Shown: one piece after another, positions 34,378 to 46,160 of the stretch
How the letters are laid out: each line of letters opens with the position of its first letter
Numbering within the stretch: the stretch's first letter is position 1
Assembly: GCA_020740775.1 (NCBI GenBank)
Contig: JAHEWK010000006.1
Span: forward strand, 1,798,001-1,862,000
Length of the DNA: 64,000 nucleotides
Source of the DNA: Ilyonectria destructans
Taxonomy: Eukaryota > Ascomycota > Sordariomycetes > Hypocreales > Nectriaceae
Direction of reading: 5' to 3'
Notes under the pieces: model-generated
What the model was told of the DNA's origin: nothing
Seen by the model: only the letters and a program-made list of their open reading frames with translations
Databases searched by the model: none
Program-made: the position numbers and the translations under genes

Positions 34378-37032
34378 TCATGACCCCGCTGGTGAAGACG
34401 GCTCTGGTGCTATTGACTTGATTGGTGTTGAGTCCTGCGCCGGTGCCGACAACTCCCCCCCCACTGGAGTTCTCCGAGCTCGAAATCTTTTGGTTCCCCG
34501 AGATGGAAGCGATGTGCTTTCTCCAGCTTGGCGTGCCCTTGTCCTCCATGGCACGGGGCGGTCATGGCGCCTACCGGCGTTGGAAGCTTTAATTTGCTCC
34601 TCTACCGACCCTGGCATGCCAGAATTCCTGCTGCGCTGCACAACACGCTCTAGTTGTTGTTGGGCCGCCAGCTGCTCCTCTTCTTCTGTTGGTGGCACCT
34701 CCTTGTCAGCCCAGCCCTCAACCATCGATTTCGGATCGAAGCGGCCCTTGAGTCGCACGTTGATGTTGCCAGGCTCGCCGTCCACGCGACGGAGCTTAAT
34801 GGCTAAGTCCTTGACCCGGATAGGCTGACGGGCACCATCACTGCTCAACTTGGGTGACTTGTCTTGTCGGTGCAACGACATGTCATTGGAGCGGTAGGCA
34901 AGCTCAAGGGATCGAGCAAGAGACTTGATCGGGATGTACCCTTCCCACTTATCAAGAATGACCCGCTCAATACGGGACATCACAGTCCTCGGCGTGGCAA
35001 TCTTGTGGTTCTCCAGGGTCGCGATGACGTCTTTGGGGAAGATGGTCGGTTGGCACTCCCAACGCCGCCAGAAAGGGTCGCGGTGATGGCGAAGAAGGAC
35101 CTGGGAGAGCATCTGGCGAGACACTTTCTTCAGCTTGCGGTGGAGCACGCCATAGAAGTAGACGGTCCCGAGAGCATGAGGTGACCGCGAGTTGATGGCC
35201 AGGGTCATGAGGAAAATATACGTGTCCTGGTTGGGCTGACAGCCAGCCGGTTGGAATAGTGACACGGCCCACAGTGCCGTGTTCCAGTCTTTCGTTGCTG
35301 CGGCGTGCTTGAGGAAGATATTGACCGCCTGGGTCTCAATCGGGTGTCCAGCCTCGATCTGTATGTTGATGAGGCGTTTGCAGTCGTCGATCCGCGGGTC
35401 TTCGGGGCGGTGGAAGCGGAGAAGTTCGGTGATGATGCCATTGACGGCACCGGGAGTGAGCCAATCCTTGCCATAACGATCCTTCTGGTCAGCGAGGAAG
35501 TCCTCCAGAGACCGACCCGCCTTCAAGGCACTGTAGGAATCAAGGGATGCCATCACATCGGCGATGCCCCGACGGGTAGTAGCATGGTTGAGCATTCCCA
35601 GCTCATACATGGTCACGACAATCTGTCGTCTCTCGCTATCTCCTCTGATGAGCTGAAGAAAGAGCAGCCAGGTACGGATGTTAGGGTGAAAGTACTGCGC
35701 CTCCATCTTGCGGAGGAATCCGTAGAAGAAGCCGAGGTCTCGCTTGTGGGCGTATCCCTCCAGCATGAGGTTATAAGTATCTGTGTCCATGGGTGTGCCC
35801 AGCTCCTCGCCTAGTTGAATGAGTTTATTGGCCGATGCGCGATGTCCACCCTTGAAAGCCATCATGGAAACGGCCATCTTCAGGACCGGCGCCGTGATGA
35901 ACGGGTGGGCGGTTGGATCTTCAAATGCATCGGTAATCAGGCGGATGCGGATGCCGTCCGTATCAATATGTCTTCCATTAATTCGACGCTCTCCGTAGAG
36001 TTTAATGGCGAGGTGGGCAGGAATTCGTCCATAACAGAGGCTCGCAATATAAGTCTCGAAGCTTTCTTGTGTCCACACCTCGGGTCTGGGAATCTTCTCG
36101 TATGGCTCCATGATCTCGTATGGCCGGTACTCCTTATGCATCCAGATGCTTCCGTCTTGGTCTTCTGGCAGCGAAGCACCACTATTGGGTGCATCCTCAA
36201 TGGTAGGCCACAGCTGCTTGGTCCTGTAGTCGGATGTAGCAACCTCTCCAAGCTCGTAGACCTCGGCCTCCTTACAGAATCGCACGATATCGTCAACCGC
36301 TTGGGCGAGAATAGAGCTTTTCCCGCGAAGCACAATGGCCGATGGGTTCTTGTCCACAGATGCGCGCAATTTTTGGAGCACACCCGTAACGGAGTCGACG
36401 TACTCGAGATTCAGGTTGTTGACTTCGATGGTCCACGTCTTCGGCAAGACGATCCTCACAGCAGACATCTCGGCCCGTTCGCTCCACTTCGGCGTCAAAC
36501 GTCTCATGAGCTTGAAACAATCCTTCCAGTCCGGCACCTTCCTGTTGAAGTGGCCCCAAACAATGCCATGTCCAACCTGGCGTCTCATATCTTGCAGGTG
36601 CTCGTCGAGGCTTTCCTTTGTAGCCGAAGAGTTCGGATACGTTCGTGGTAGGCCGGTAACGGGATGGTGAATTCTCTTGGCTTGCTCGTCAACCAGGTCC
36701 GCCTTGATTTTGAAAGCATGTCTGAATAGTCGATTCTTGGACTCGGGTTTTTCGTCAATCACGAGCTTAGACGCCACGCTCAGCGGTTTGCTTGATATAT
36801 CGCCCACCTGGAGGCCCAGCTCTTTATTACTCGATAGCGTTATTGAGGTGCTTGGAGGGGTAGCGAGGTCCAATGGCGTCGGCGTCGGCGTCGGAGAAGA
36901 CTCGAAGCGGAGGGTCGTGAGGCATTGATTCGGGACCCTGGAGGGCAACGGGTCCCTGGAAATCAGCAAAGGCCCAGCGATGGAGGAGCATCGCGCTCGA
37001 GCCCTCCATATTGACTTGATTCCCAGGGACAT
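34378..37032 (-). CDS. PPR-like protein, probably mitochondrial
   Basis: Single exon of 884 residues from the ATG at 37032. The N-terminus (MSLGIKSIWRARARCSSIAG) is rich in Arg, Ser and Ala without acids, typical of a mitochondrial presequence. The middle and C-terminal halves are helical with pentatricopeptide-like pairs, for example DTYNLMLEGYAHKRDLGFFY, QDTYIFLMTLAINSRSPHAL and the segment around PNIRTWLLFLQLI. A region near residues 190-260 looks like an RNA-binding-type fold (RIVLPKTWTIEVNNLNLEY). Fungal PPR proteins of this size stabilise, process or translate individual organelle mRNAs; the target here is unknown. The C-terminal 70 residues are basic and disordered. A long open frame on the opposite strand (35815-36651) is a shadow. 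Confidence 0.78.
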   Translation of the reverse strand: MSLGIKSIWRARARCSSIAGPLLISRDPLPSRVPNQCLTTLRFESSPTPTPTPLDLATPPSTSITLSSNKELGLQVGDISSKPLSVASKLVIDEKPESKNRLFRHAFKIKADLVDEQAKRIHHPVTGLPRTYPNSSATKESLDEHLQDMRRQVGHGIVWGHFNRKVPDWKDCFKLMRRLTPKWSERAEMSAVRIVLPKTWTIEVNNLNLEYVDSVTGVLQKLRASVDKNPSAIVLRGKSSILAQAVDDIVRFCKEAEVYELGEVATSDYRTKQLWPTIEDAPNSGASLPEDQDGSIWMHKEYRPYEIMEPYEKIPRPEVWTQESFETYIASLCYGRIPAHLAIKLYGERRINGRHIDTDGIRIRLITDAFEDPTAHPFITAPVLKMAVSMMAFKGGHRASANKLIQLGEELGTPMDTDTYNLMLEGYAHKRDLGFFYGFLRKMEAQYFHPNIRTWLLFLQLIRGDSERRQIVVTMYELGMLNHATTRRGIADVMASLDSYSALKAGRSLEDFLADQKDRYGKDWLTPGAVNGIITELLRFHRPEDPRIDDCKRLINIQIEAGHPIETQAVNIFLKHAAATKDWNTALWAVSLFQPAGCQPNQDTYIFLMTLAINSRSPHALGTVYFYGVLHRKLKKVSRQMLSQVLLRHHRDPFWRRWECQPTIFPKDVIATLENHKIATPRTVMSRIERVILDKWEGYIPIKSLARSLELAYRSNDMSLHRQDKSPKLSSDGARQPIRVKDLAIKLRRVDGEPGNINVRLKGRFDPKSMVEGWADKEVPPTEEEEQLAAQQQLERVVQRSRNSGMPGSVEEQIKASNAGRRHDRPVPWRTRARQAGESTSLPSRGTKRFRARRTPVGGELSAPAQDSTPIKSIAPEPSSPAGS

Positions 37033-37763
37033 TGGTCATAAGCCATGCATCGTCGGGGCGGTGGGATATATTGCTGCCCGCGTCGTCGTTAATTCTGGGG
37101 CCGGAGCTGGCTGGTCGCGATGCGGAAAAAAGACTGGCTCGGCGTTATCGCGATAACGGGTCCCACGCGAAGTCGGCGACAGGCGTCACGTGGCCACCCC
37201 AGGGAATCCTCGAAGACATCATCCCTCGCAACGGAATCCAATCAAGGCTAGATTGACATAGTAAAAAGAGTATTACTATTCGTACAACCCCAAATCTCTA
37301 ATCACACAACCTAAATAATATAATTATATTATTATATTAACTTTAGAGACTAAAGAGAATAAAAACAATAAGTAAATTTATAAGCTATTTATATAATGTA
37401 AAATCCTAATCTAACTATTATTCTAGCAGCTTTACTATAAAGGTTGTGCGATTAGAGATTTGGGGATGTGCGAATAGTAATACTCAAATAAAATTCTTTT
37501 ATAATTATGGATATATGTGGCTCCATAAGGAACAAAGCAAACTATGATGAGGGACTCAATGAGACTCCATGACAAACACCCCAACCCAACATTCGCCGGA
37601 CAGCCCAAATCACACTGTCCACTGTCCAACAGTGGCCCATCCTCTGATATCAAGAGGGACCGTCCATCCAGTCCTATTCCCATGGTGCGAACATCGCCTT
37701 CCCATAACCCAAGTCCCATGTATAATACAGCCAGAAAGAAACGCTGATATGTTGACGACCCTG
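37033..37763. other. Intergenic region holding the MITE-like element
   Basis: 731 nt between the PPR start and the stop of the dysferlin-domain gene. The PPR promoter occupies about 37033-37260. The AT-rich centre is the element at 37268-37485; 37486-37763 is the 3' flank of the dysferlin gene. Confidence 0.6.
37268..37485. mobile_element. MITE-like element with 45-bp terminal inverted repeats
   Basis: The left terminus (37268-37312) and the right terminus (37441-37485) are inverted copies over 45 bp with three mismatches. Both ends begin GAGTATTACTATTCG when read inward. The 128-bp interior is strongly AT-rich, codes for nothing and includes ATAATATAATTATATT-like palindromic sequence. Total 218 bp. 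Two of the three differences are C/T-type transitions in CpA or CpG context, as RIP or deamination would cause. The immediate flanks are A-rich, so a target-site duplication cannot be fixed with certainty. Size, termini and lack of coding capacity fit a non-autonomous DNA transposon; the superfamily (Tc1/mariner-pogo would be a guess) is not assigned. Confidence 0.85.
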
Positions 37764-39223
37764 TCACTGTTTTCGAGACTCGCCTTCCTTCGGGTGAGCT
37801 CCTCCACTCTGATCCAGGCCTTGCCACTCATTGCTCCATCCTTTGTCACTATCAACGGCGTTCCTAGTCTCGCCGTTCTCAGCCATCTGCTTGACATCGC
37901 TCCAGTAGGCCAACTTGCGGACCTCTTCGTCGGCGTGCTTAGCAGCGTCCTTAATCGCCTCGTTGCGGGCCTTCAACTCCGGAGTCTCCTCTTTCTTTAG
38001 CTGTGCTGTAGATTCGTCATACATATGCATCAAGCGGCTCAGCAGTATTCGTCGCGATGCCTGGAAAACGAAAATGCACATGATCTCATGCATTTCCTTT
38101 TGCAGCTGCGAGAGATCCACCGCGTGCTCCAGGTAATTTTCGGCAGCCTCGAGCTTCTCTCTGTCAATTCTCGATTGGCGGAGGATTCGCATTAGGTCTT
38201 CGATGTTCTCAATATCTGGCAATTCCTCTTCATCGTCAACGGCCGAGGATTGGCTTACACTCCTAGTGTGCCGACTGCTGGCCACGCTGTCGCGGGAGCG
38301 GTGATTTCGAACCGATGTAGAGCAGACTGTAAAATAATCGGCATTCAGCATGTGCGGGTCAGTTGAAATTTCATCGGTCTGCCTCTTGGCCCTCTTGCGC
38401 GTCCAGGCACGCCTTCGCACAAAGGAGTTCCACCATCTAGCGCGGTGCCATGAGAACTTTTTCGAGAAGGCAAACGCATACTCCCAGCCATCTTCATCCA
38501 CACCTTCCTGGTGATTGATGCGCCATTCCGGCCAGGTCCATACCCATGAAGGGTCGGGAACCTGTGCGGTGTGAATGTTGGTCGGGGATGTATTATGGTA
38601 GGCATTGGCTATATTGGTGGATCAGCACTTGTTCAGGGGTAGACCACTCAGTACGATTTAACTTACTCCAAGGTGCAGGATCAAGACCACCGAGCGCTTG
38701 GCTAGAGAAGAGGGCAATTCCGCAGAGAAATCCACCTCTCTCATTTTCGTAGAGAATATCAATTGTCGACTCTCGTTCTTCACGACGTTTCTTGGGCTTG
38801 ATCTGGGAATCGTTTCCACCCGGGACATTGGGAGTAGGCACTATGAGAAGGTTAGAAACATGAAGAGAAAATCTAAGCATCCAATCAGAAAGTCATACCC
38901 TGAACTTCAATCGACGGCCTCGGCACAGGACTCGACTGGCCTTCGCCGTTCTGCGCTTGGGTCTTTGTTGGTTGGGCTTCGTCCCCATCTTTAACCTGTG
39001 TGTCGTCCGACTTCGGCGATGTCTCGTCTTCCTGCTCCTGGTCTTCTTCATCTAGATCAAGCAATCGCGTGGTGGTCGTGCTCCTCACCATTTGGGTGGG
39101 CTCTGGGGTCGGGGGCCCGAGGGGCGGTGTCCTGGCGGCATCGTGATCGACGAGTGAGATCTCGTGGTCGTAGTCGGTAGGCTTGAGCCCCGCGGCCCGA
39201 CGAGAGCTCGAGACTTTCAGCAT
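37764..39223 (-). CDS. Peroxin/dysferlin-domain protein (Mug65 / Pex24-like)
   Basis: Exons 39223-38899, 38840-38667 and 38608-37764 (introns 58 and 58 nt) give 447 residues. After a disordered acidic N-terminus, the dysferlin domain runs from about residue 125 to 240: STIDILYENERGGFLCGIAL, GLDPAPW, PDPSWVWTWPEWRIN, DEDGWEYAFAFSKKFSWH and WWNSFVRRRAWTRKR, with the characteristic Trp and Arg stack. A Ser-rich region, then a helical C-terminal region (about 300-430) follow. The domain occurs in fungal Pex23/24/28-32 family proteins, S. pombe Mug65 and yeast Spo73. No transmembrane segment is visible, unlike Pex24 or Pex30, so the soluble Mug65/Spo73 group fits better. These act at ER-peroxisome or prospore membranes; the role here is inferred. 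Confidence 0.85.
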
Positions 39224-40841
39224 GGCTACTACGCCCTCGGCGTAGGAGACGCCTCGGTTAGCCGAGCTCTATCAATCCATCCACAACTATTGCGAGGTTC
39301 GTGCGAGGTCGGTGGGTGCCACAGGCTCAAAGGGGCATCGTCAAGAGGCAGCCTGGAGGTCCGTACTGTACAGCGAAGCAAGTTCGAAGTGCGCTCTCGA
39401 GGGAATCGACCGGGGAGACGGCGAATGAAGTTGGATTTGGGATGGTCGAACCGAATGTTGGATTAGAATGGAGGACGAGTTGAGAAATTCGACGTCGCCA
39501 AACAAGCAGGAAAGTTGACGACGGCTGGGGGAAGCGCCACTGCCCTTGGCCAGGTACCTTCGTCCACAGCTTTTCGTGACGGCGCAAGGACTGTTTTCAG
39601 CCCGGCGGCTTAGTTTAGGTGTTTCGCTGTGGGGTTGGGAGCAGGGGCATCACCTGTAGTCCACTATCGAGGCCACTGTGGCCCGCTGCAGCCCGCTATG
39701 CCCTACTGAGCACTTGCTTAAACATAGGTAGGTAGGGCCACTGGGACGACTGGGACGACTGAGCTCACAGCGCCAGCCACAATGGCCACGGCAACGAGTG
39801 CGCCGAGAGGATGATGGTCTCTCGTGTCATCAGCGTCCACATTCACGTCAATGACGCTGTGTCGGTTGCGACGAGGCATGTGGCTGTGGGTTTGGACGAT
39901 GGATTTTGGTTCGGGTAAGTACAGATCGATGATGTAATACCGTCCTTGTTGCGCAGCTTTGTTCCATCTTGGGCCGAGGACAGTGGGGCCAAGTTGCTTG
40001 GACATGGCCCCTGGGAGGCCAAGCAGGGAGAATTCACTAGCGGCGGATGGCAGCGATCTTCTCTCCACTGCTAGTTCGCTGGTGGGAATGAGTGCTGCAG
40101 GTATTAAAGTGCGTTTAATCATTGAATCTGTGCGGTAGTTGGGTGCCTAGGTAGCTTCTATGTACCCCCTACCTGTGTGTGATCAAACCGTTGAGGGAAT
40201 CACATCTGTCGAGTCCCCAGATCAAGGTCACCTGGACACTGCAGATAGACAACCAGGTCATCCGACAGATCTGGCCATCAGAACCAGACAACTCCCATGA
40301 CCTATTCCGTACCCATTCCAAGACAACAGTCACTCATCGACCAACTTCTCTGCGTCTCCGCTTTCAATCCGCTTCTAGCAGCGTTGAGTTGACAATTGCA
40401 ACTTGGAGGGCCCACTCCCCGCCTGAAGACGCCGCACTACGTCATGTACTTGCACCACCATCATGAGCATTAGACCAGACGCAACCCAAGAGCCAGCCGG
40501 CCAAGGGCACCTCCTCATCACCCCATGTCACTCTCACCACTGTAGTCCACACATGTGGGCAGGCTGGCACTGGTAGGTCTCAAGTATTGCATGGCTCAAG
40601 TCTACCCGACCTCCGGCGCCAACCCTGTAGCCGGTACAACCCATCCATGCCTTAAGTTAAATACCTGCTGGTACTCCTCTGCTCTTGCCCTCCATCGTTA
40701 CATTCCGCTCTCTCCCACTGCTCTTCCCCTCCATTGCCCACCTCCTCTCGCATCTTCATCCCCTCACTTCAAAACGCTCTAGCAGCTCAACCCAGCTCGA
40801 CTCTCCAATTCACCATCTTCACCATCTCCACCTCCGCCATC
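39224..40841. promoter_or_regulatory. Divergent region, dysferlin gene / small membrane protein gene
   Basis: 1.6 kb. The only candidate gene is the short frame at 39718-40122 (separate entry). The remainder should hold the two promoters; a CT-rich leader precedes the start at 40842. No repeats of note besides a small GGTAGGTAGG motif at about 39726. Confidence 0.35.
39718..40122 (-). CDS. Doubtful 134-residue hypothetical protein with C-terminal hydrophobic segment
   Basis: ATG-started frame not overlapping any known gene. It has a short N-terminal stretch, a middle part with YYIIDLYLPEPKSIVQT, a basic patch HMPRRNRH and a C-terminal hydrophobic run GALVAVAIVAGAVSSVVPVV that could anchor it in a membrane. 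I recognise no family, and its length is possible by chance in GC-rich DNA. Listed because its composition is more protein-like than other frames in this gap. Confidence 0.25.
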   Translation of the reverse strand: MIKRTLIPAALIPTSELAVERRSLPSAASEFSLLGLPGAMSKQLGPTVLGPRWNKAAQQGRYYIIDLYLPEPKSIVQTHSHMPRRNRHSVIDVNVDADDTRDHHPLGALVAVAIVAGAVSSVVPVVPVALPTYV

Positions 40842-41396
40842 ATGTCCAAGTCCCGTCTCCCAATCCTCCTCGGTGTCGGTGCCGCTTCCGGTGTCGGTTA
40901 CTACCTTTTCCAGGCCGGCGGCGATCCCAAAGCTGCCGAGAACAAGTTTGAGAGTGAGTCTTGTCACCAGCCTCCATCCGATCAATCCGCACCTCGAACC
41001 ATGGGAGCGCTAACAATGTTCCTTCAGGCGACGCCCACCGAGCAGCCGCCAATGTCAAGAGCCACTTGCCCGGCAGCACACAAACCAACGCCGAGAAGGA
41101 CCTCAAGGGCTATGGCGCGCAGGCTGGAGCCAAGATTGACAATGCTGTGCGTCTTGACCCCTCCATCCCCCAATCCTTGTCGCCCCGTGTAAGATTCAGC
41201 ACTTGCTAACACCTCTCTCCACCAGATCGCCGAGGCCGACAAACAGGCTTCCATAGCCAAGAGCAACGCCGAGGCCTTCGCCAAAGATGCCAAAGCCGAT
41301 GCCCTGAAGGCTGTTGACAAGTTTGACCAAAAGGTCGAGGAGGGCGCCTCCAAGGCCAAGGGCGGCATCTCGAGCTGGTGGGGTGGTAGCAAGTAG
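40842..41396 (+). CDS. Calcofluor-white-hypersensitive-type small protein
   Basis: Exons 40842-40953, 41028-41146 and 41226-41396 (introns 74 and 79 nt) give 133 residues. Residues 5-24 (RLPILLGVGAASGVGYYLFQ) form a single N-terminal membrane anchor without a classic signal cleavage site. The rest is an Ala/Lys/Glu/Asp-rich amphipathic helix region (AAANVKSHL, GAKIDNA, AEADKQASIAKSNAEAFAKD) ending in a Gly/Trp motif, GGISSWWGGSK. Similar short fungal proteins are annotated in databases as calcofluor white hypersensitive protein, from a mutant phenotype implying a cell-wall link. The layout, membrane anchor plus LEA-like helix, could also suit a mitochondrial inner-membrane or stress protein. 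Molecular function is not known. Confidence 0.8.
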
Positions 41397-41783
41397 ACGA
41401 TTTTGGGCATTACGAAGAATCAGTTTTAAAGCATCTGGGCGAAAGGGATGGACTGCCGTGGGCAATTTGCCCCAAGAGCACCAGAATGACTCCCTGTAGT
41501 GTTCTCCGGCTTGCGATATGTGCATCCAGCTGAGGATGAGGAGTAGTTAATAGTATCAGACACAATCAAACCTCACTTACAAGAAAGTTACACTGCGCTG
41601 TGAAATGATGGTTTGAGAAAGAGCATAAATTTGAGTCTATGTCTTGTGTTGTTCGCATTTCGCGTTTCTAAAGCAGCTACAAAAGTAGCTGGCGCAAACT
41701 CTTAAACTCCATCGTCTCCCAATGACTTGTAATCCTCCGCCTAAACGATACACAGGATGCATGGCATCAACTTACAATCCCCA
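41397..41783. other. Convergent 3' flanks
   Basis: 387 nt between the stop of the small membrane protein and that of PRP6. Nothing recognised beyond likely UTR sequence. Confidence 0.4.
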
Positions 41784-44582
41784 TTACTGCTGCTCCAACT
41801 CCGACGCCACCATCTTCAGAATCTCCTCGCAGTCCTTCCTCGAGTTCTCGGGTTTCTTGGCCACGGCCTGCCACGCCTCGCCGTGCCGCGGCTCGTTGAG
41901 CACACACTTGGTCACAACATCCGCGCGTTTCTCCTCAGTGCCGTGCTGGCACAGGAATCGGTAGTACCACGCCCAGCTGTCGCCGCAGTCGCTGTCCAGC
42001 ACGAGCGCCTTCTCGAACCAGTTCTGCGCCTTGTCCAGCTTGCGGTCGGCCCAGAAGATGCGAGCAACGGCCACGAACAAAATGGGGTCGTTGTCCACCT
42101 TCTTGATGGCCTCCAGACTGCGCGGCTTGCGCTGTGTTCGCGCCTCCAGGTGCCAAATTTGCTCCACCCACAGCAGGCCGCTCTTAGGCACCTCCTGCTG
42201 TGCCTTGGCCATCATCGACTTAGCTTGGGATATGTTGCCTGCTCGTCGCTCAAGCCGCACCGATTCGCACCAGAGCTCTGCGTTCTTAGGCACAGCTAAA
42301 CGAGCTCGGTCGAGCACAGATCGAGCCTTGACTACCAGGCCACCCCTTTCCTCTAGCCGAGAGTACAGCAGCCACAGTGGCACCGACTTCGGGACAGCCT
42401 TGACACCTGTGCCGAAAGCTTCCCTTGCCTGGCCAATCTTGCCCATGTCCTCGTAGATCTGACCCTTCAGCATCCACAGCTTCGCTGCCGCGGGGAAGAG
42501 CTGCAAAGCCTGGAGCGTAAGGTCGAGAGCTGCTTCAGTATTGCCTAGGACTCTCTCGAAGACCACACTCTTCATCCAGACGCGATCTGTGGGCGCTTGT
42601 TCACGCGCAATTTCCAGCAGCTTCCGCGCCTGGTCGACGTTCCCATTCTCTGACTCTAGCTTGACAGCCGCAAGCCAAATATCCTCGTTGTTCGGGTTCT
42701 GGTTGAAGGCGCGCTTGAGGACCAGTCGGGCGTTGTCCACCTCTCCGGCCTGCCACTTCTCCTTGGCAAGCATCATCCACAGGTCCTCGCTCTTGGGGCA
42801 CGCCTCAACAGCTTTCTCAAGGACTTGCCAAAGAGACTCTCGTGTGCCGTGATTCCTTTCTAGGTCTGCTGCGGCCATCCACATCGTCTTGCTGTTGACA
42901 AACACCCGTAGAGCATAGGCGTAGATAGCTCTCGCCGTCTCGTAATTGCCCTTGTTGATGCTGGACCTTGCGTCCTCCATCCAGGTGTCCTTGCGGTCGT
43001 CATCTTCATCCAGGCTCCATCCAAGAGTCTCCCGAATGATGTTTTCACCGGTGATAATGGCGCCCTCCTCTTCGCATCGCTCTGCCTCCGCAATCCACTC
43101 CTCACGCTTGGGCATGGCAGACTCCTTGGCAAGAACCTGCACAGCACGCTTGATGACGTTGACCTTGGCACCTTGCCCAAGCTGCTCTTGCAACCGCGCG
43201 GCGGCAATCCAGATTTCGTGTGACGTCGGAACGGCCTTTCGTGCCCTGTTGAGCACCTTTTGTGCGTTTTCAGGTGTCTCCAGTCGTGCCAGGGCCAGCC
43301 ACAGGTCAACAGACAGGGGAATCAGCTCCGTCGCCTTGGCCAGGAGCAGCTTCGCGTCATCGGGGTTCTCCTCCAAGTTGACGGCCTCCTTCCAAAGCGC
43401 CTCCGATTCGGGGAGGTTGTCGAGCGCCTGTCGGATAACTCGCTTCTTGTTGCTGGGCAGCGTTTCTAGCCTCATAGCCTCCACCCAGAGTCTGACTGAT
43501 CGGCCGTTGGCCTCAATGGCTCTTCGCGCAATGACCTTTGCGTTATGGGAGTCGTGGTTGAGTCGGATATTCTCCAGCCAGGCGTCTTCGCTCTTGGGAC
43601 ACCTTGTGCAGCCCTGGTCGATAGTCTTCCGTGCCGACACAATCTTGCCAGCCAACTCCTCGAGTCGAGCGGCGGCAATCCATCCTAGGGCGTTGTTGGG
43701 GTTGGTCTTGACGACTGACTGCAACAGCTCGCGCACTCGGTTGATGTCTCCGACCTGCGCCTGAGCCTCGCTCATCTGCACCTTGTTAAGGTTGGTAAGA
43801 TAGCCCTGAGCGTCGATGCTTGTCGAGCTGCCGACCACCGACTCGGTTCCCTGAGATGCCTGCTCCAACCTGGACTTGAGAACCTTGTCTCGCGCCGCAC
43901 CGATCTTGGCGAAATTTGTCATGGTTCCGTCTGCCGCGTCTCCGCCGGCGCTTGAAGCTGCCCCATCGTCCGCAACAGTCGTGCCCAGCTCAGTAGAATC
44001 CCTCGCCGCCGCCAGCACGCTGTCCGGCACGGCGTAGAATCGCTGGCGCAGGGCCTGCTTGCTGCGGCGGTTCTTGCCCGTCAGATCTCCGACCTCGGGT
44101 AGGTTCGCCCACTCGTCGTCCGTGACGCTGGCCAGCGCGCGCTTCAGGTCTGAGAACTGTTGCTGAATCTTGGGGTTGTTGCGCTCGTACTCTTCGCGCT
44201 CGGCGTTCTCTCGCGCCTCGCGTTGCCTTTTTCGTCGGTCCATCCGTTCGTCGACCCATTCCCAGATTTTGTCCGCCTCCTCATCGTCCTTGTCGTAGAC
44301 GCCGCCGGCGAAAAGTCCAACCTCGTTGTCGGGGTCCTGGTAGCGTTCTCGGTCGTCATTGTCGTCGCCGCCTTCTTCCTTCTCCTTGCCCTTCTTGCCG
44401 TCGGGTGCGATGCCGAGCTGGGCGGCGCGCTTCGCGAGCGCTTCTTTGATCTGATCCTCGCTGGGTCCGTCCCTAGCAGGACCAAGATCGGATCGTGTCG
44501 TGAAACCAGTGGCACCTCGTCCCAGACCAGCGACGTAGTTCTCCGGCGCCGGCTGGTTCAGGAAATCGCGTCGGGTCGTCAT
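41784..44582 (-). CDS. PRP6: Pre-mRNA splicing factor Prp6 (S. pombe Prp1 type), U4/U6.U5 tri-snRNP
   Basis: Intronless gene for 932 residues, the usual size. The N-terminal PRP1 domain is clear: RRDFLNQPAPENYVAGLGRG, FTTRSDLGPAR, AQLGIAPDGK and NEVGLFAGGVYDKDDEEADK. From about residue 270 to the end run roughly 18-19 HAT/TPR-like helical repeats, such as NPNNALGWIAAARLEELAGK, CPKSEDAWLENIRL and VPTSHEIWIAAARLQEQ, with the regular W-x-x-x-x-x-L-E spacing. Prp6 bridges U5 and U4/U6 in the tri-snRNP and is phosphorylated by Prp4 kinase in its N-terminal domain. The ATG at 44582 is 349 nt from the divergent DIM1 start. The opposite strand carries long open frames that are shadows. Confidence 0.96.
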   Translation of the reverse strand: MTTRRDFLNQPAPENYVAGLGRGATGFTTRSDLGPARDGPSEDQIKEALAKRAAQLGIAPDGKKGKEKEEGGDDNDDRERYQDPDNEVGLFAGGVYDKDDEEADKIWEWVDERMDRRKRQREARENAEREEYERNNPKIQQQFSDLKRALASVTDDEWANLPEVGDLTGKNRRSKQALRQRFYAVPDSVLAAARDSTELGTTVADDGAASSAGGDAADGTMTNFAKIGAARDKVLKSRLEQASQGTESVVGSSTSIDAQGYLTNLNKVQMSEAQAQVGDINRVRELLQSVVKTNPNNALGWIAAARLEELAGKIVSARKTIDQGCTRCPKSEDAWLENIRLNHDSHNAKVIARRAIEANGRSVRLWVEAMRLETLPSNKKRVIRQALDNLPESEALWKEAVNLEENPDDAKLLLAKATELIPLSVDLWLALARLETPENAQKVLNRARKAVPTSHEIWIAAARLQEQLGQGAKVNVIKRAVQVLAKESAMPKREEWIAEAERCEEEGAIITGENIIRETLGWSLDEDDDRKDTWMEDARSSINKGNYETARAIYAYALRVFVNSKTMWMAAADLERNHGTRESLWQVLEKAVEACPKSEDLWMMLAKEKWQAGEVDNARLVLKRAFNQNPNNEDIWLAAVKLESENGNVDQARKLLEIAREQAPTDRVWMKSVVFERVLGNTEAALDLTLQALQLFPAAAKLWMLKGQIYEDMGKIGQAREAFGTGVKAVPKSVPLWLLYSRLEERGGLVVKARSVLDRARLAVPKNAELWCESVRLERRAGNISQAKSMMAKAQQEVPKSGLLWVEQIWHLEARTQRKPRSLEAIKKVDNDPILFVAVARIFWADRKLDKAQNWFEKALVLDSDCGDSWAWYYRFLCQHGTEEKRADVVTKCVLNEPRHGEAWQAVAKKPENSRKDCEEILKMVASELEQQ

Positions 44583-46160
<1,578 letters not shown>

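Noticed and set aside
35815..36651. 278-codon plus-strand frame
   Set aside because: Lies wholly antisense within the PPR-like gene, shows no motif and reflects GC-biased third positions.
42946..43764. 272-codon plus-strand frame
   Set aside because: Antisense shadow of the HAT-repeat region of PRP6; Ser/Ala/Arg-rich composition typical of such shadows.
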